Shown one piece after another: positions 8,301-18,539 of a stretch of 64,000 bases of DNA. The stretch is taken from NCBI GenBank assembly GCA_014193315.1, contig BJHS01000009.1:1-64000 (forward strand). The letters are read 5' to 3'. How positions within the stretch are numbered: the first letter of the stretch is position 1; the number at the start of each line of letters is the position of its first letter. The notes below the pieces were generated by a model. The model was not told where the DNA came from. It searched no databases and saw only the letters and a list, made by a program, of their open reading frames with translations. The position numbers and the translations under genes were made by a program. The stretch is from Verrucomicrobiota bacterium (GTDB lineage Bacteria > Verrucomicrobiota > Verrucomicrobiia > Opitutales > UBA953).

Positions 8301-11048
8301 TCAGCCCGTGGCCTGCAGGCCGGCGGCGATGGCGTTGAGCGAGAGTAGCATCTGCGGCAACAAGGCATCCGCTTCCTTGCGCTCGCCGGCGGCGACGTGC
8401 TTGCGCCAATCCTTGAGCAACGCGACTTGTTGCTCGTGCAGGAGGTCGATCGCCGACTCGCGCAAGGCGATCACTTTGCGCAGGCGGGGACGGCCTTCGG
8501 TGAGTTTGGAGCCGGAGAGCTCGTCGAGCATCTTGCGGGTCAGTGAATGCTCGGCGAGGACGCGCGTCAGGAATTGACGGCGGAGTTTCCGGTCGACGAC
8601 CATCCCGCCATAAAGTTTCATCATGCTCCGGTTGGCGGCGAGGACGCTGGTCGAGGCGTTCTTGAGCATGTAGCGCAGGGGCGGCCAATCGTCGTAATTC
8701 TTACGGATGACCTCGAAGCCCTTCGGGTCCTCCTCCTTCAGGCGGGCGAGCGCGGAGCCCACGCCATACCAGCCGGAGAGGTAGAAGCGGGCTTGGCTCC
8801 ACGCAAAGACCCAGGGAATCGCGCGCAGGTCCTCGAGCGAGGCCGCGCCGGTCCGGCGGGACGGGCGGGAACCGATGCGGCTGGCCTCGATGACGTCAAT
8901 CGGGGTGGCCTGGCGGAAGAACTCGATGAAGCGGGGCGTGCGGATCAGCGACTGGTAGGCCTCGCGGGAGAACTCGGCGAGGCGGTCCATCACCTTGGAT
9001 TGGGCCGTCTCACTGCGCACCGCCATGTCATGCAGCAACGTGTTCTGGGTGACCCCCGCCGTGAGCAACTCCAGGTTGTTCACCGCGGTGATGTGGTTCG
9101 CGTACTTCTGCGTGATGCTCTCGCCCTGCTCGGTCACGCGCATCTCGCCGTTGATCGACCCTTGCGGCAAGGCATCGATGAAGCGGTGCGTCGGGCCGGC
9201 GCCGCGGGAGATGGTGCCGCCGCGGCCGTGGAAGAAAACAATGCGCACGCCATGCTTCTGCCCCACTTCGGCCAAGTTCTGCTGGGCCCGGTAAAGATTC
9301 CAGAGCGAGGCGAGGATCCCGCCGTCCTTATTCGAGTCCGAATAGCCGATCATCACCTGCTGCGTCAGTCCATCGGTCACGCCGGCATCGCGGCGGGCCT
9401 CCAAGGTCCGCTTGGTCATCGGGTGCGACAAGAACGCATCGAGGATCCCCGTGCTTCGTTCCAGGTCGTCGATCGTCTCGAACAAAGGCACGACGGGCAG
9501 GAGGCAGTAAGGGTCGTCGGAGCCGCCCGCCGTCAGGCCCGCCTCCCGGGCGATGAGGTAGACGGAGAGAAGGTCGGAGACCGAACGAGTCATCGAGACG
9601 ATCAGCGAGCCGAGCCCCGCGGAGCCGTGCTTGCCGATATGCACCACGAGAGCGCGGTGACACGCCAGGACGGCGTCGGCCTCGGCCCCGATGCTCGCCT
9701 GCTCGCGCATGAACGGACGCGTTGAGCGCAGTTCGGAGTCGAGGAAGCCCAGTCGGCGGGATTCCTCCCACTGGGCGTAATGGTTGTCGTTCTGACCCGC
9801 GGCGGCCAGCAACTGACCGATGGCCTTGTCATGAAAAGCGCTGTTCTGGCGGATGTCCAAGCCGGCCATGTGGAAGCCGAAGACCCGCAGGAAACGAATC
9901 AATGGGTCGAGTTCGGCGCGGGCGATGCGACCGGCGCCCACCTCGATCAAGGTCTCGCGCAGGAACAGCAGGTCGGCGACCACCCCGTCGGGAGTGGCAT
10001 GCTGACCAGGGCCGAGTTCGCCTTCGACCGGCGGCAAGCGAAGGCAGACCAAGTTGACGTATTGACGCCAGGTCTCCCCGATATTGCGAGCGAGGGCGGC
10101 CGCACCGGCCTCGCCATGCGCCGCGGCATGCTTCTCGACCTGCTTGACGAAGACCGCCGGGGGGAGTTGGAGGTGATCGCCCAGCGACAGGCGTTGCCCT
10201 AGGGTGTCGAGGCGCTCCTGGCAGATGGCGATGGCGGTGGCCCGGAACAAGCTCAGGGCCCGGGTGGTGACCTCGGCCGTCACGAGCGGGTGACCGTCGC
10301 GGTCCCCGCCCACCCAGGTACCCAGGGCAACCAGCGGCAAGGCATCGGGGTGCTCGATCCGGGAGACTTCAAACCCGGCCTCTTCCCAAGCCTGCCGGAG
10401 ACGCAGGTCCATGCTGACAATCGCATCCGGAAAGACCTTGGACAGGAAATAGTTGATGTTGCGCAGCTCGGACTGGACGTCGGGCTTCTGCTGGTAGAAC
10501 TCGCCCGTGCGCCAAAGGCGTTCGAGCGCGACCTTGATCTCATCGCGGATCGCACGCTGCTCGGCCGCGGTCCACATGTTGTTCTCGCGGCGGACCAGGA
10601 GTTTGTAGATCTCGCGGTGGATCTCGAGGACGGTCGCGCGCTTGGCCTCGGTCGGGTGCGCGGTGAGCACCGGGTCGACGCGGATGCGCCCGAGCCGCTT
10701 GGCGATCTGCTTGTCGGTGATGTCGGCGGACCGGAGGGTCTGGAAGGCACGCCCCCAGGACCCGGGGTCGGAAGCCAGGCCGTGCTTATCCTCCCGCAAA
10801 CGCTTGGACTGCGCGGAAGCGTTCTCCTCCACCATGTTCAGGAGCTGGAAGGCGATCGAGTAAGCCTGCACACCGCGGTAAGAGAAGATTTGCACCCCGC
10901 GCAACTTGCGCTTGCCCATCCAAGGCAAGGTGCCGGCGAGATCCTTGTGGTCCAGCTGCTCGAGCACCTCGACGAAGCACCCCATCATGAAGTCGAGGTC
11001 CTTATCGACTTTCTTCAAGCCGCGGGCGAGGTCGTTGCTGATGGCCAT
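8301..11048 (-). CDS. ppc: Phosphoenolpyruvate carboxylase
   Basis: The protein is 915 residues from ATG 11048 (MAISNDLARGL). An in-frame upstream ATG at 11093 would add 15 residues and is less likely because it pushes into the divergent promoter region. The catalytic His131 lies in VLTAHPTEAKR. The signatures GYSDSNKDGGI and FFHGRGGTISRGAGP, which bind PEP and bicarbonate, are intact. The length and C-terminal end fit the bacterial enzyme. It makes oxaloacetate from PEP and bicarbonate, feeding the TCA cycle whose entry enzyme gltA is also in this window. It is divergent from the helicase gene with 95 bp between starts. Confidence 0.97.
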   Translation of the reverse strand: MAISNDLARGLKKVDKDLDFMMGCFVEVLEQLDHKDLAGTLPWMGKRKLRGVQIFSYRGVQAYSIAFQLLNMVEENASAQSKRLREDKHGLASDPGSWGRAFQTLRSADITDKQIAKRLGRIRVDPVLTAHPTEAKRATVLEIHREIYKLLVRRENNMWTAAEQRAIRDEIKVALERLWRTGEFYQQKPDVQSELRNINYFLSKVFPDAIVSMDLRLRQAWEEAGFEVSRIEHPDALPLVALGTWVGGDRDGHPLVTAEVTTRALSLFRATAIAICQERLDTLGQRLSLGDHLQLPPAVFVKQVEKHAAAHGEAGAAALARNIGETWRQYVNLVCLRLPPVEGELGPGQHATPDGVVADLLFLRETLIEVGAGRIARAELDPLIRFLRVFGFHMAGLDIRQNSAFHDKAIGQLLAAAGQNDNHYAQWEESRRLGFLDSELRSTRPFMREQASIGAEADAVLACHRALVVHIGKHGSAGLGSLIVSMTRSVSDLLSVYLIAREAGLTAGGSDDPYCLLPVVPLFETIDDLERSTGILDAFLSHPMTKRTLEARRDAGVTDGLTQQVMIGYSDSNKDGGILASLWNLYRAQQNLAEVGQKHGVRIVFFHGRGGTISRGAGPTHRFIDALPQGSINGEMRVTEQGESITQKYANHITAVNNLELLTAGVTQNTLLHDMAVRSETAQSKVMDRLAEFSREAYQSLIRTPRFIEFFRQATPIDVIEASRIGSRPSRRTGAASLEDLRAIPWVFAWSQARFYLSGWYGVGSALARLKEEDPKGFEVIRKNYDDWPPLRYMLKNASTSVLAANRSMMKLYGGMVVDRKLRRQFLTRVLAEHSLTRKMLDELSGSKLTEGRPRLRKVIALRESAIDLLHEQQVALLKDWRKHVAAGERKEADALLPQMLLSLNAIAAGLQATG

Positions 11049-11143
11049 GCGACGTGAGTCGTAGCACGGACCCCGGAAAACCCGCAACCGCAAACCCCGA
11101 CGGCTTGCGTTTAACGCCGGCGCCGCTTTGCTGGAAAGTCGCC

Positions 11144-13510
11144 ATGTCGGACCAACGGATCATCCTTCCCGACCTTTGGCAGCAGGCGGCGCTCCGGGCC
11201 CTTCGACAGGGCGAGGACGTCGTCGTGCAAGCGCCGACCGGGTCCGGCAAGACCTACGTCTTCGAACTACTCATCCGCCACGGCCACCGGGGCCAGGCCG
11301 TCTACACGGTCCCCACCCGGGCCTTAGCCAATGACAAGCTGGCGGAATGGCGAACCCAAGGCTGGAATGTCGGCATCGCGACGGGTGACGTGAGCGAGAA
11401 CCTCGACGCCCCCGTCGTGGTCGCCACCCTCGAAACCCAACGCCATCGCTTCCTAGAAGGGCGTCGGCCCGACCTGCTGGTCATCGATGAATACCAGATG
11501 CTGGCCGACGATCGTCGAGGGCCGGCGTACGAGACGGTCCTCGCCCTGGCCCCGCCCGAGACCCGCTTGCTCTTGTTGAGCGGAAGCGTGGCCAACCCGC
11601 AGGCCGTGGTCGAATGGCTCCGCCACCGGGGCCGAACGGTCACCCTGATCGAGGAGCACAAGCGCCCGGTCCCGCTGGAGGAGGTCGCCCTCGACACCTT
11701 GGAGGGGCGCGAGCCCGACGGCATCAAAGGTCATATCGCCCGGGCGGTCATCCGCGCCGTGCTGGCCGACCTCGGCCCAGTGCTCGTCTTCGCCCCGCGC
11801 CGACGGGCGGCCGAGCAAATCGCCCGGGAAATCGCCCACGGCCTTCCGCTCGGCAACGGCCCCACCCTGACCCCCGCCCAAAAGGCCTGCGCGGGCGAGG
11901 ACCTCTATCGGCTACTTCGTCAGGGCGTCGGCCTGCACCACAGTGGGCTGACCTATCAACAGCGCAACGAACTCATCGAGCCTTGGGCCAAGGCCGGCCG
12001 ACTCAACGTCGTCGTGGCGACCACGGGGCTGGCCGCCGGAATCAATTTCTCCCTGCGTTCAGTTCTGGTGACCGACCGCCGGTACGCCGCGGACCATACG
12101 GAACGCGAGATCCGCCCAGACGAGCTCCTCCAGATGTTCGGGCGGGCGGGACGGCGCGGGCTGGATGAACGCGGCTACGCCCTGTGGACCGGGTACTCCC
12201 CGCGACTGGGGGAAGCCCGCCCCTTGCAATTGCAACGCAGCGGCGGGCTCGATTGGCCCGCCTTCCTCTCGCTGATGAAGCACACGGCCCAGCCGCTCGC
12301 GGCGGCCGCCGGGTTGGCCCGGGCGTTATTCACCCGCGAACCGATCGACCTGGCCTTGGACCGCCTGGAAGCACCGGAGGCGGTGGCGCCGCCCCCTCCC
12401 CCCGGCACGCTCCGCCTGATTCACGAAATCCGCGGCCGCAACGGCATCTGGCAACGGGAACGCCCGCACAAGATGATCCCGCTTCCCCAGGCGCTGATCC
12501 GCGTCCAAGGAGTCTGGCATCCGGCGCTCAGCAAACCGGACTCCCTCCGCGCGATTCCCATCGGGACGCCCTGCAAACTTCCGCAACCCGATGGTTCCGT
12601 GCGCTACGGTCGGACCGCGCCCCTGGCCCGCTTCCCGCAATCCGGGGAACGCGACCAGCTCCAACCCTCGGAGTGGCTGCGCAAGGCCTTGCAACAGATC
12701 GAGGGCGGCCGTGCCCGCGACCGCACCTGGAAGTTGGAAACCTTGGAGAAGGCAATCTTCCCCCTTCTTCCCCGTCTGACGCAGGGCGGCGTCCCGCACG
12801 GCCCGCTGTTCATCGCCCAAGACACCGTGCAAGTCCGGCTGGATTATGCCCGCGCCGAAGTGAAGGCGATACCCGATGCCGATGACCAGTGGTTGATCAA
12901 CCCGGAGCGGCGGACCAGCGAGGTCGCCGACATCAACCTGCGCGAGGTGCTCGGGGGCGGCACCCTCCACACGGCGCGGGCCGGGCGGCTCTGGTTGAAA
13001 CTCGGACTGATCGACGGGCTCGGTCGGCCGACGACCCGGGGCGAGATCGCCTCCCTCTTCCAACATGGGGAAGGGCTCGCGGTCGCGGCGGCCCTCGAAG
13101 ACGCCACCTACGAGGCCGAAGCCCTCGCGTGGGACCTAGCCGAACTGCGCGCCGGCGAGCGCGTGTCAGCCTCGGCCCGCAGTTCCAGCCGGCTGGGCGC
13201 CTGCTGTCGCCTGACCTACCAATCACTGACCGCGCCGGACTACCTCCGGGAAGGCCTCCCTGCGGGGTTTGGCGAAGGATGTGCCGAGACGATGAAAACC
13301 TTCGCCCTGCACGGTAAACTGCCGGATGACGGCCACGATGGCCACGGCCCGGGGGCAGGCGACCTCGAGCGTGCCGTGCTCGAGTGGCGCAGTACTTTGC
13401 AATTGATCGCGCACGGCCCGAATCACCCCTCGCCTCGCTGGCAGGAGCTGAAACGGGCGGCCACGGGGGTGCTGGCGCAGATCGGCGGGCCCAGAAATAG
13501 CCCGCGCTAA
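11144..13510 (+). CDS. Ski2-like superfamily 2 DEAD/DEAH helicase
   Basis: The start is taken at ATG 11144 (788 residues), because codons before it overlap the ppc promoter region and the conserved Q-motif-like segment DLWQQAALRALRQGEDV follows directly. Walker A APTGSGKT lies at residues 30-37, the DExH-type box is DEYQ at 115-118, motif III is SGS, motif V is TTGLAAGINF, and motif VI QMFGRAGRRG is at about 330-339. AGINF plus QMFGRAGRRG is characteristic of the Ski2/Mtr4/Hel308 branch. The C-terminal ~400 residues show no recognised domain. Substrate (RNA or DNA) is unknown; an RNA-surveillance role is inference from eukaryotic relatives. Confidence 0.85.
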   Translation: MSDQRIILPDLWQQAALRALRQGEDVVVQAPTGSGKTYVFELLIRHGHRGQAVYTVPTRALANDKLAEWRTQGWNVGIATGDVSENLDAPVVVATLETQRHRFLEGRRPDLLVIDEYQMLADDRRGPAYETVLALAPPETRLLLLSGSVANPQAVVEWLRHRGRTVTLIEEHKRPVPLEEVALDTLEGREPDGIKGHIARAVIRAVLADLGPVLVFAPRRRAAEQIAREIAHGLPLGNGPTLTPAQKACAGEDLYRLLRQGVGLHHSGLTYQQRNELIEPWAKAGRLNVVVATTGLAAGINFSLRSVLVTDRRYAADHTEREIRPDELLQMFGRAGRRGLDERGYALWTGYSPRLGEARPLQLQRSGGLDWPAFLSLMKHTAQPLAAAAGLARALFTREPIDLALDRLEAPEAVAPPPPPGTLRLIHEIRGRNGIWQRERPHKMIPLPQALIRVQGVWHPALSKPDSLRAIPIGTPCKLPQPDGSVRYGRTAPLARFPQSGERDQLQPSEWLRKALQQIEGGRARDRTWKLETLEKAIFPLLPRLTQGGVPHGPLFIAQDTVQVRLDYARAEVKAIPDADDQWLINPERRTSEVADINLREVLGGGTLHTARAGRLWLKLGLIDGLGRPTTRGEIASLFQHGEGLAVAAALEDATYEAEALAWDLAELRAGERVSASARSSSRLGACCRLTYQSLTAPDYLREGLPAGFGEGCAETMKTFALHGKLPDDGHDGHGPGAGDLERAVLEWRSTLQLIAHGPNHPSPRWQELKRAATGVLAQIGGPRNSPR

Positions 13511-13519
13511 GGAAGTCCC

Positions 13520-14173
13520 TTACTTGCTGGCGATCACCTTGGCAGCCGCCTTGGCCATCTCCGCCGCCCCTTCGTTGTTCGGGTGCACGCGGTCGGGAAG
13601 CATCTCCGGATGCGCCTCCAGGGCGGCGTGCATGTCAATCACGTCGCACCCCAGTTCCTTCGCCAAGGCGTCGATGCGCGGGATCTCCTTCTGCACATTG
13701 GCTTCGTTGATGCCATAGTTGCCGGTACCCGGCACCGGCACTGGTCGGCAAAGGAAGACCTTCGGCTTCGTGGCAAGTTTCTGAAAGGACTTCACCAAGT
13801 CCTTGTAGTCGGCCTCGAAATCGCCCTCGTGCTTCCAGTTCTGCGGCTTGGTGTCATTCGTCCCCAGCATGATCACGACGACGTTCGGCGCGAACGTCAG
13901 GGCATCCTGGTAGCGCTTCTCCTTGGTGTAAGGAAAGTCGCCCTTCTTGAGGAGGGTGCGACCGCTCACACCGAAATTACCGACCTTGAACTTATCGCCC
14001 AGCAACGCCTGCAGCTGATCGGGGTAAGGCATGCCCTTACCCTTGGTCCCCGACCCCTGCGTGATGCTATCCCCCACGCAAGCCACCTTCGTGACGGTGA
14101 CGGTAGGGACATCGGCCGCGGAGACGACGAGCGTGATCAATGATGCGGCGGCGAGGGAGAGAAGACGGGGCAT
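13520..14173 (-). CDS. Secreted SGNH/GDSL-family esterase
   Basis: Starting at ATG 14173 gives 217 residues beginning with a signal peptide (MPRLLSLAAASLITLVVSAA). Block I is GDSITQGSG with the nucleophilic Ser, block III is GTNDTKP, and block V is DRVHPNNEGA with the catalytic Asp-His pair. The architecture matches carbohydrate esterases and lysophospholipase-like SGNH enzymes. Substrate is unknown; acetylated polysaccharide is likely given the other esterases in the window. The 3' end abuts the helicase gene tail-to-tail within 9 bp. Confidence 0.88.
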   Translation of the reverse strand: MPRLLSLAAASLITLVVSAADVPTVTVTKVACVGDSITQGSGTKGKGMPYPDQLQALLGDKFKVGNFGVSGRTLLKKGDFPYTKEKRYQDALTFAPNVVVIMLGTNDTKPQNWKHEGDFEADYKDLVKSFQKLATKPKVFLCRPVPVPGTGNYGINEANVQKEIPRIDALAKELGCDVIDMHAALEAHPEMLPDRVHPNNEGAAEMAKAAAKVIASK

Positions 14174-14174
14174 G

Positions 14175-14340
14175 GGGTTGGGGAAGGCAAGAAGGGCATA
14201 AGGGAAAGATGGGGGGATGGGAAGAAGGGAGTGGGAATGAAGGTTGGTTGGCCGTCCATCCACTCCCCACCTAATCCCCCATACCCACTCCCTACACCCT
14301 TCTCCCTAATACCCACTCCCGAATCCCTACTTCCCCCACC
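14175..14340. repeat. Intergenic purine/pyrimidine-arm short-repeat element (copy A)
   Basis: A G-rich left part (many gggaag/gggagtggg units, about 14175-14240) is followed by a C-rich right part built of degenerate CCCTAATA/CCCACT units (about 14255-14335), so the two arms could pair. The right arm contains ACTCCCGAATCCCTA (14315-14329), one mismatch from a 15-mer found again at 29311 and 61726. It lies between the SGNH gene start and rnpB. Confidence 0.7.
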
Positions 14341-14384
14341 ACTTTCCTTGCCCTACCCTCCCTTTTGCCCCAACCTACTTGGAC

Positions 14385-14755
14385 AGTCATACACGCGCAT
14401 TCGCACGGAGCAATCCGTGAGGAAAGTCCGGACATCACCGGGCAGGATTCCCGCCGCAAGTCGGGGCACGACGCAAGTCGTGACGGACAGTGCCACAGAG
14501 AATAAACCGCCTCCCCCGCAAGGACGGAGGTAAGGGTGAAAAGGTGGGGTAAGAGCCCACCGCTCCAAGGGTAACCGAGGAGGCAAGGCAAACCCAATCC
14601 GATGCAAGACGAACAGGGACCGTTCGAGGTCGCCCACCAAGGTCCCGGGTTGTCGCACCGCCGCAAGGCGGGTCCGCAAGGTCAGAGAAATGGATGCGCA
14701 AGGGGTCGGCGAGAGCCGCCCTGGACAGAATCCGGCTTACAGTGCATGGCTCAAA
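14385..14755 (+). ncRNA. rnpB: RNase P RNA (bacterial class A)
   Basis: The hallmark conserved elements appear in order: GAGGAAAGTCCGGAC (about 14420), ACAGAGAATAAACCGCC, GGTAAGGGTGAAAAGGTG, GGTAAGAGCCCACCG, and the 3' ACAGAATCCGGCTTAC (14726-14740). The terminal helix P1 can be drawn between AGTCATACAC (14385-14394) and GTGCATGGCT (14742-14751) with one A-C mismatch, which sets the ends to within a few bases. It is the catalytic RNA that trims 5' leaders of pre-tRNA. A strong hairpin follows at once. The length of about 370 nt is typical of class A. Confidence 0.93.
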
Positions 14756-14759
14756 AGAC

Positions 14760-14789
14760 GGAGGGTCGGACGGAAACGTCCGACCCTCC
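14760..14789 (+). terminator. Terminator hairpin between rnpB and gltA
   Basis: GGAGGGTCGGACG (14760-14772) pairs perfectly with CGTCCGACCCTCC (14777-14789) around a GAAA tetraloop. The 13-bp stem is symmetric enough to act on both convergent transcripts (rnpB and gltA), although it lacks a strong T tract on the plus strand. Confidence 0.75.
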
Positions 14790-14827
14790 CCCTTGGTGCC
14801 GCCGACCAATCTGGGTCGACGACGCAA

Positions 14828-16123
14828 TCAGCTACGCTGGGCGATACCGACGTACTTGCGTTCGGTGGAACCGACGTAGATCTGGCGCGGGCGATGGATC
14901 TTCTGCTTCGGGGTCTCGGCGATTTCCTTCCAGTGGGAAATCCAGCCGGGCATGCGGCCGATGGCGAAGATGACGGTGAACATCTCGGTCGGAATCCCGA
15001 TGGCCTTGAGGATGATGCCCGAGTAGAAGTCGACGTTCGGGTAGAGGTTGCGTTGCTTGAAGTACGGGTCGTTAAGCGCGGCTTCCTCGAGACGCATGGC
15101 GATGGCCAGGAGCGGGTCGTTGATGCCGAGGATCTTGAGGACCTTGTCGCACTGGGCCTTGATGATCTTGGCGCGCGGGTCGTAGTTCTTGTACACGCGG
15201 TGGCCGAATCCCATCAGGCGGACGCTCTTGGTCTTGGCGTCGGCGATGAAGCGGGAACCATCGTCGCCCGCTGCGTGGATTTCCTGGAGCATCTCGATCA
15301 CGGCCTGGTTGGCGCCGCCATGGAGGGGACCCCAGAGGGCGCAGACGCCGGCGGAGACGGACGGGAAGAGATTGGCGCCCCCGGAGGCCACCATGCGGAC
15401 CGTGGAGGTCGAGCAGTTCTGCTCATGGTCGGCGTGCAGGAGCAGGATCAAATCAAGCGCGCGGGCAACCTCGGGGTGCACCGCGTAATCGGCATTGGGC
15501 TGCGAGAAGAGCAGGTGCAGGAAGTTGGAGCAGTAATCGAGACCCGGCTTCGGGTAGACGGGAGGCTCACCTTCCTTGGAGCGGTGGGCCAGGGCCGCGA
15601 GGGTGCGGACCTTGGAGATGAGCACGGCGGCTGTCTCGTCGAACTTCGCGAGGTCATGCGCGCGCTCGTTGGTACCAAGTTCCGGGTAGTAGCAACCCAG
15701 GGTATTCAGCGTGGCGGAAAGCACGGCCATCGGGTGGGCGTTGCCCGGGAAGCCGCTCAGCGCGATGCGCAGGCCTTCATGGACTTGGGAGTTGTCAAGG
15801 ATGCGTGCCTTGAAGGCCGTCAACTGCGCCGCCGTCGGTAGCTCGCCGTAGATGAGCAAGTAAGCCGTCTCGATGAAATTGGACTTCTCGGCCAGATCCT
15901 CGATCGCGTAGCCACGGTAGCGCAGGATACCCTTCTCGCCGTCGATGAACGTGACCTTGGACTCACAGGCCCCGGTGTTGGCATAACCGTCATCGAAGGT
16001 GATGTACCCGGTCTCGTCACGCAGCTTGCGGACGTCGATGCCGCACTCCTGCTCGGAGCCGACGACGATAGGGAGGACGATTTCCTTGTCGTCCAGTTTC
16101 AGGGTGGCGGTTTGGGCGGTCAT
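14828..16123 (-). CDS. gltA: Citrate synthase
   Basis: The 431-residue length and sequence fit the type II (Gram-negative, hexameric) enzyme. It begins with the family's small beta-rich N-terminal domain. The active-site motif [19 protein letters not shown] and the catalytic [14 protein letters not shown] (His308) are intact. It condenses oxaloacetate and acetyl-CoA to citrate. It lies 34 bp downstream of hisH in the same direction and could share the his transcript, or have its own promoter in that short gap. Confidence 0.97.
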   Translation of the reverse strand: MTAQTATLKLDDKEIVLPIVVGSEQECGIDVRKLRDETGYITFDDGYANTGACESKVTFIDGEKGILRYRGYAIEDLAEKSNFIETAYLLIYGELPTAAQLTAFKARILDNSQVHEGLRIALSGFPGNAHPMAVLSATLNTLGCYYPELGTNERAHDLAKFDETAAVLISKVRTLAALAHRSKEGEPPVYPKPGLDYCSNFLHLLFSQPNADYAVHPEVARALDLILLLHADHEQNCSTSTVRMVASGGANLFPSVSAGVCALWGPLHGGANQAVIEMLQEIHAAGDDGSRFIADAKTKSVRLMGFGHRVYKNYDPRAKIIKAQCDKVLKILGINDPLLAIAMRLEEAALNDPYFKQRNLYPNVDFYSGIILKAIGIPTEMFTVIFAIGRMPGWISHWKEIAETPKQKIHRPRQIYVGSTERKYVGIAQRS

Positions 16124-16157
16124 GGCGGGGGAGAGTCCGCCGGGCCGTCAAAGCACT

Positions 16158-16802
16158 TCAGCGGTCAGTCAAAGTCAGGAAATTGCGGTAGAGTTGCAAG
16201 CCTTTGACCTGACTTTTCTCGGGGTGGAACTGGGTGGCGAGCACCCTGCCCCGCCGGACCCCGCTGATAAAACGGCCCGCATAGTCCGTCTCACACCAGA
16301 CCAGCGCCGGGTCCGTCGCGACCACCCGATAACTATGGACGAAATAAAAGGGCTCCCCCCCGACCGCCAAGCCCGCGGTCAGTGTGCTGGACTCCTTGAA
16401 AATCGCCTCATTCCAACCCATGTGGGGGATCCGCAAACCCGGCTGGGAGGGGAAGCGCGTGACCACCCCCGGGAAGACCCCGAGGCCAGGGACATCGGCC
16501 TCCTCGGAGCGTTCGAATAAAACCTGAAGGCCCATGCAGACGCCGAGGAACGGTCGGTCGGTGGCAATCCACTCTTTGATGAACCCTTCGAAGTCGTTGC
16601 GCCGAATGCAAGCCATGCAATCGGCCATCGCACCCTGCCCTGGGAAGACGACGGCATCCGCCCCTTCGGCCGCCTGCGGGGACGACGCCAGGTAAGCATC
16701 CGCACCAGCGGCGACCATCGCCCGATTGACGCTGCGGAGATTACCCATCCCGTAGTCGATGACCGCGACCCGAGGACGACGCGAAGAACCGGCGGCTTCC
16801 AC
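16158..16802 (-). CDS. hisH: Imidazole glycerol phosphate synthase, glutaminase subunit
   Basis: The 214-residue protein starts at GTG 16802, two bases after the hisB stop codon, so it is translationally coupled. The N-terminal VAVIDYGMGNLRS is the class I amidotransferase opening of HisH. The catalytic Cys89 lies in GVCMGLQ, and the His-Glu pair is in ATQFHPEKSQ near the C-terminus. It supplies ammonia to HisF, which is not in this window. The gene order hisC-hisB-hisH is a partial histidine operon. Confidence 0.95.
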   Translation of the reverse strand: MEAAGSSRRPRVAVIDYGMGNLRSVNRAMVAAGADAYLASSPQAAEGADAVVFPGQGAMADCMACIRRNDFEGFIKEWIATDRPFLGVCMGLQVLFERSEEADVPGLGVFPGVVTRFPSQPGLRIPHMGWNEAIFKESSTLTAGLAVGGEPFYFVHSYRVVATDPALVWCETDYAGRFISGVRRGRVLATQFHPEKSQVKGLQLYRNFLTLTDR

Positions 16803-16804
16803 GT

Positions 16805-17407
16805 TCAGGCGAGCGTACCTTTGGTGCTCGGCACCCGACCTTCCTGGCGCGGGTCGATCTCGATGGCGACCCGCAGGGACCGGGCAAACGCCTTGAAGAG
16901 GGCCTCCGCGACGTGGTGCGGCTCCTCGCCGTACTCCAGCTTCAGGTGCAGGTTGCAGGCAAGCGCGTTGGCCAGCCCCTGGAAGAACTCCCGGACCAGG
17001 CAGATATTAAAATCGCGCACCATGTAATTGGAGACCTCGGCCTGGTAGACCAACATGGCCCGATTGCTGAGGTCGACGGCGCAACGTGCCAGCGTCTCGT
17101 CCATCGGCAAGAGGAAGAAACCGTAGCGGCGGATACCGGCCTTGTCCCCCAAGGCTTCCTTGATGGCCGTACCCAGCACGATGCCGACATCCTCCACCGT
17201 GTGGTGGAAATCCACGTCGGTGTCGCCCGTGGCTTGGACGGTCAGGTCGATGGAGGCATGCCGGGCAAGCAAAGTCAGCATGTGGTCGAAGAAAGGTACC
17301 CCCGTGGCGATCTCGGATGCGCCGGTACCGTCCAAGTTCACCGTGAGGGCGATCTTGGTCTCGGCCGTGTTACGGCGAATGGTAGCCTGGCGGACTCCGG
17401 CGGTCAT
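16805..17407 (-). CDS. hisB: Imidazoleglycerol-phosphate dehydratase
   Basis: The 200-residue protein is the monofunctional IGPD without a fused phosphatase domain. Metal-ligand motifs are present: [12 protein letters not shown] near residue 45, [13 protein letters not shown] near 70, and the matching second-half repeats. It performs the sixth step of histidine synthesis. It starts 38 bp after hisC and is followed by hisH with a 2-bp gap. Confidence 0.96.
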   Translation of the reverse strand: MTAGVRQATIRRNTAETKIALTVNLDGTGASEIATGVPFFDHMLTLLARHASIDLTVQATGDTDVDFHHTVEDVGIVLGTAIKEALGDKAGIRRYGFFLLPMDETLARCAVDLSNRAMLVYQAEVSNYMVRDFNICLVREFFQGLANALACNLHLKLEYGEEPHHVAEALFKAFARSLRVAIEIDPRQEGRVPSTKGTLA

Positions 17408-17444
17408 ACCCCAGAAATCCCCGCGGCGGGCCCGATTGTCAACC

Positions 17445-18539
17445 TCACCCTTCCGTCCAAGCCTTGGCCGCGGCGAGGAAGACCTCGGTTTCCGCCTCCG
17501 TGCCGACGCTGATGCGGAGCGACTTCTCCGTCAGCGGGTGGTGCGGGAAACGACGCACAAGGATCTTGCGGGCACGCAGGAACTCAAACGCGTGCTCGGC
17601 CGCGGCAGGCGAAGTTGGCCGACGCGGCGAGGCGGGGGCGGCGAGGAGGAAATTGCCCGACGACGGGATGACCGACCAACCCAGGCCGATGAGTTCGCGG
17701 GTGAGCCGGTCGCGCGTGGCGCGCACCTGACCTGAGGTCACGCGCAGCCACTCCGTGTCATCGAGCGCAGCGGCGGCGGCCACCTGGGCGAGGCGGTCGA
17801 GGTTGTAGCTGTCGCGGACGCGATGCAGGACCTCCGCCACGCCTGGAGGGCAAAGGGCGTAACCGGCGCGCAAGCCCGCGAGCGCGTGCCCCTTGGACAG
17901 CGTGCGGGTGACGACGACATTGGGCAGACGGCGCGCGAGGTCGACACAGTCGCCCTCGGCGAACGGGGCGTAGGCTTCATCGACGACCAGTAGGCCGGGG
18001 AACGCCCGGGCCAGCGCCTCGACTTCGGCGACGGGGAAAGCCACCCCGAGCGGCGCGTTGGGGTTGGTGAGAAAAAAGACCGCGGCGCCGCAGCCGGCGA
18101 CGGCCGCGAGGTCGAACGAGAGGTCGCGGGTGAACGGCACCTTGACCACGGCGGCCCCCTGCACCGCGGCCAGCACGGGGTAGAGCGAGTAGCTCGGGTC
18201 GAGCATCCCGATGGGGCGACCCGGGCCGGCGTAGGCGCGGATCAGCAGGTTGAGGGTGTCGTCGGAACCGTTGCCGGCCACGATACGCTCCGGCTTGAAA
18301 TCATGAAAGCGCGCGGCGGCCTCGCGTAACGGCGCGGCATCGGGCGAGGGGTAGAGTCGCAACAAAGCCCCGTCGTGCAAGAGAGCGACGCGCACCGCTT
18401 CCAGCGCCCGCAGACTCGGCGGGTAAGGGTTTTCGTTCGTGTTAAGCTTGATCCAGCCCCCACCCTGCGGTTGCTCGCCTGGGGTGTAGGCCGTCAGGGC
18501 TGCGACCTGCGGGTTGGGGGCGGGCATCCAGGAGGACAT
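17445..18539 (-). CDS. hisC: Histidinol-phosphate aminotransferase
   Basis: The 364-residue protein is a fold-type I PLP aminotransferase. [13 protein letters not shown] opens the domain; Asp in VVDEAYAPF and the Schiff-base Lys216 in [13 protein letters not shown] are present, and the C-terminal [11 protein letters not shown] supplies the Arg that binds substrate phosphate. Its ATG shares one base with the ptsI stop (TGATG on the minus strand), so translation of the two genes is coupled. The his context (hisB, hisH downstream) supports the assignment over other class II aminotransferases. Confidence 0.94.
   Translation of the reverse strand: MSSWMPAPNPQVAALTAYTPGEQPQGGGWIKLNTNENPYPPSLRALEAVRVALLHDGALLRLYPSPDAAPLREAAARFHDFKPERIVAGNGSDDTLNLLIRAYAGPGRPIGMLDPSYSLYPVLAAVQGAAVVKVPFTRDLSFDLAAVAGCGAAVFFLTNPNAPLGVAFPVAEVEALARAFPGLLVVDEAYAPFAEGDCVDLARRLPNVVVTRTLSKGHALAGLRAGYALCPPGVAEVLHRVRDSYNLDRLAQVAAAAALDDTEWLRVTSGQVRATRDRLTRELIGLGWSVIPSSGNFLLAAPASPRRPTSPAAAEHAFEFLRARKILVRRFPHHPLTEKSLRISVGTEAETEVFLAAAKAWTEG

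Noticed and set aside
8547-9725. 392-codon plus-strand frame opposite ppc
   Set aside because: Antisense of highly conserved PEP carboxylase motifs; no independent coding evidence.
14690-15841. Plus-strand open frame of 383 codons overlapping rnpB and gltA
   Set aside because: It crosses the RNase P RNA and lies opposite citrate synthase; composition is that of a shadow frame.
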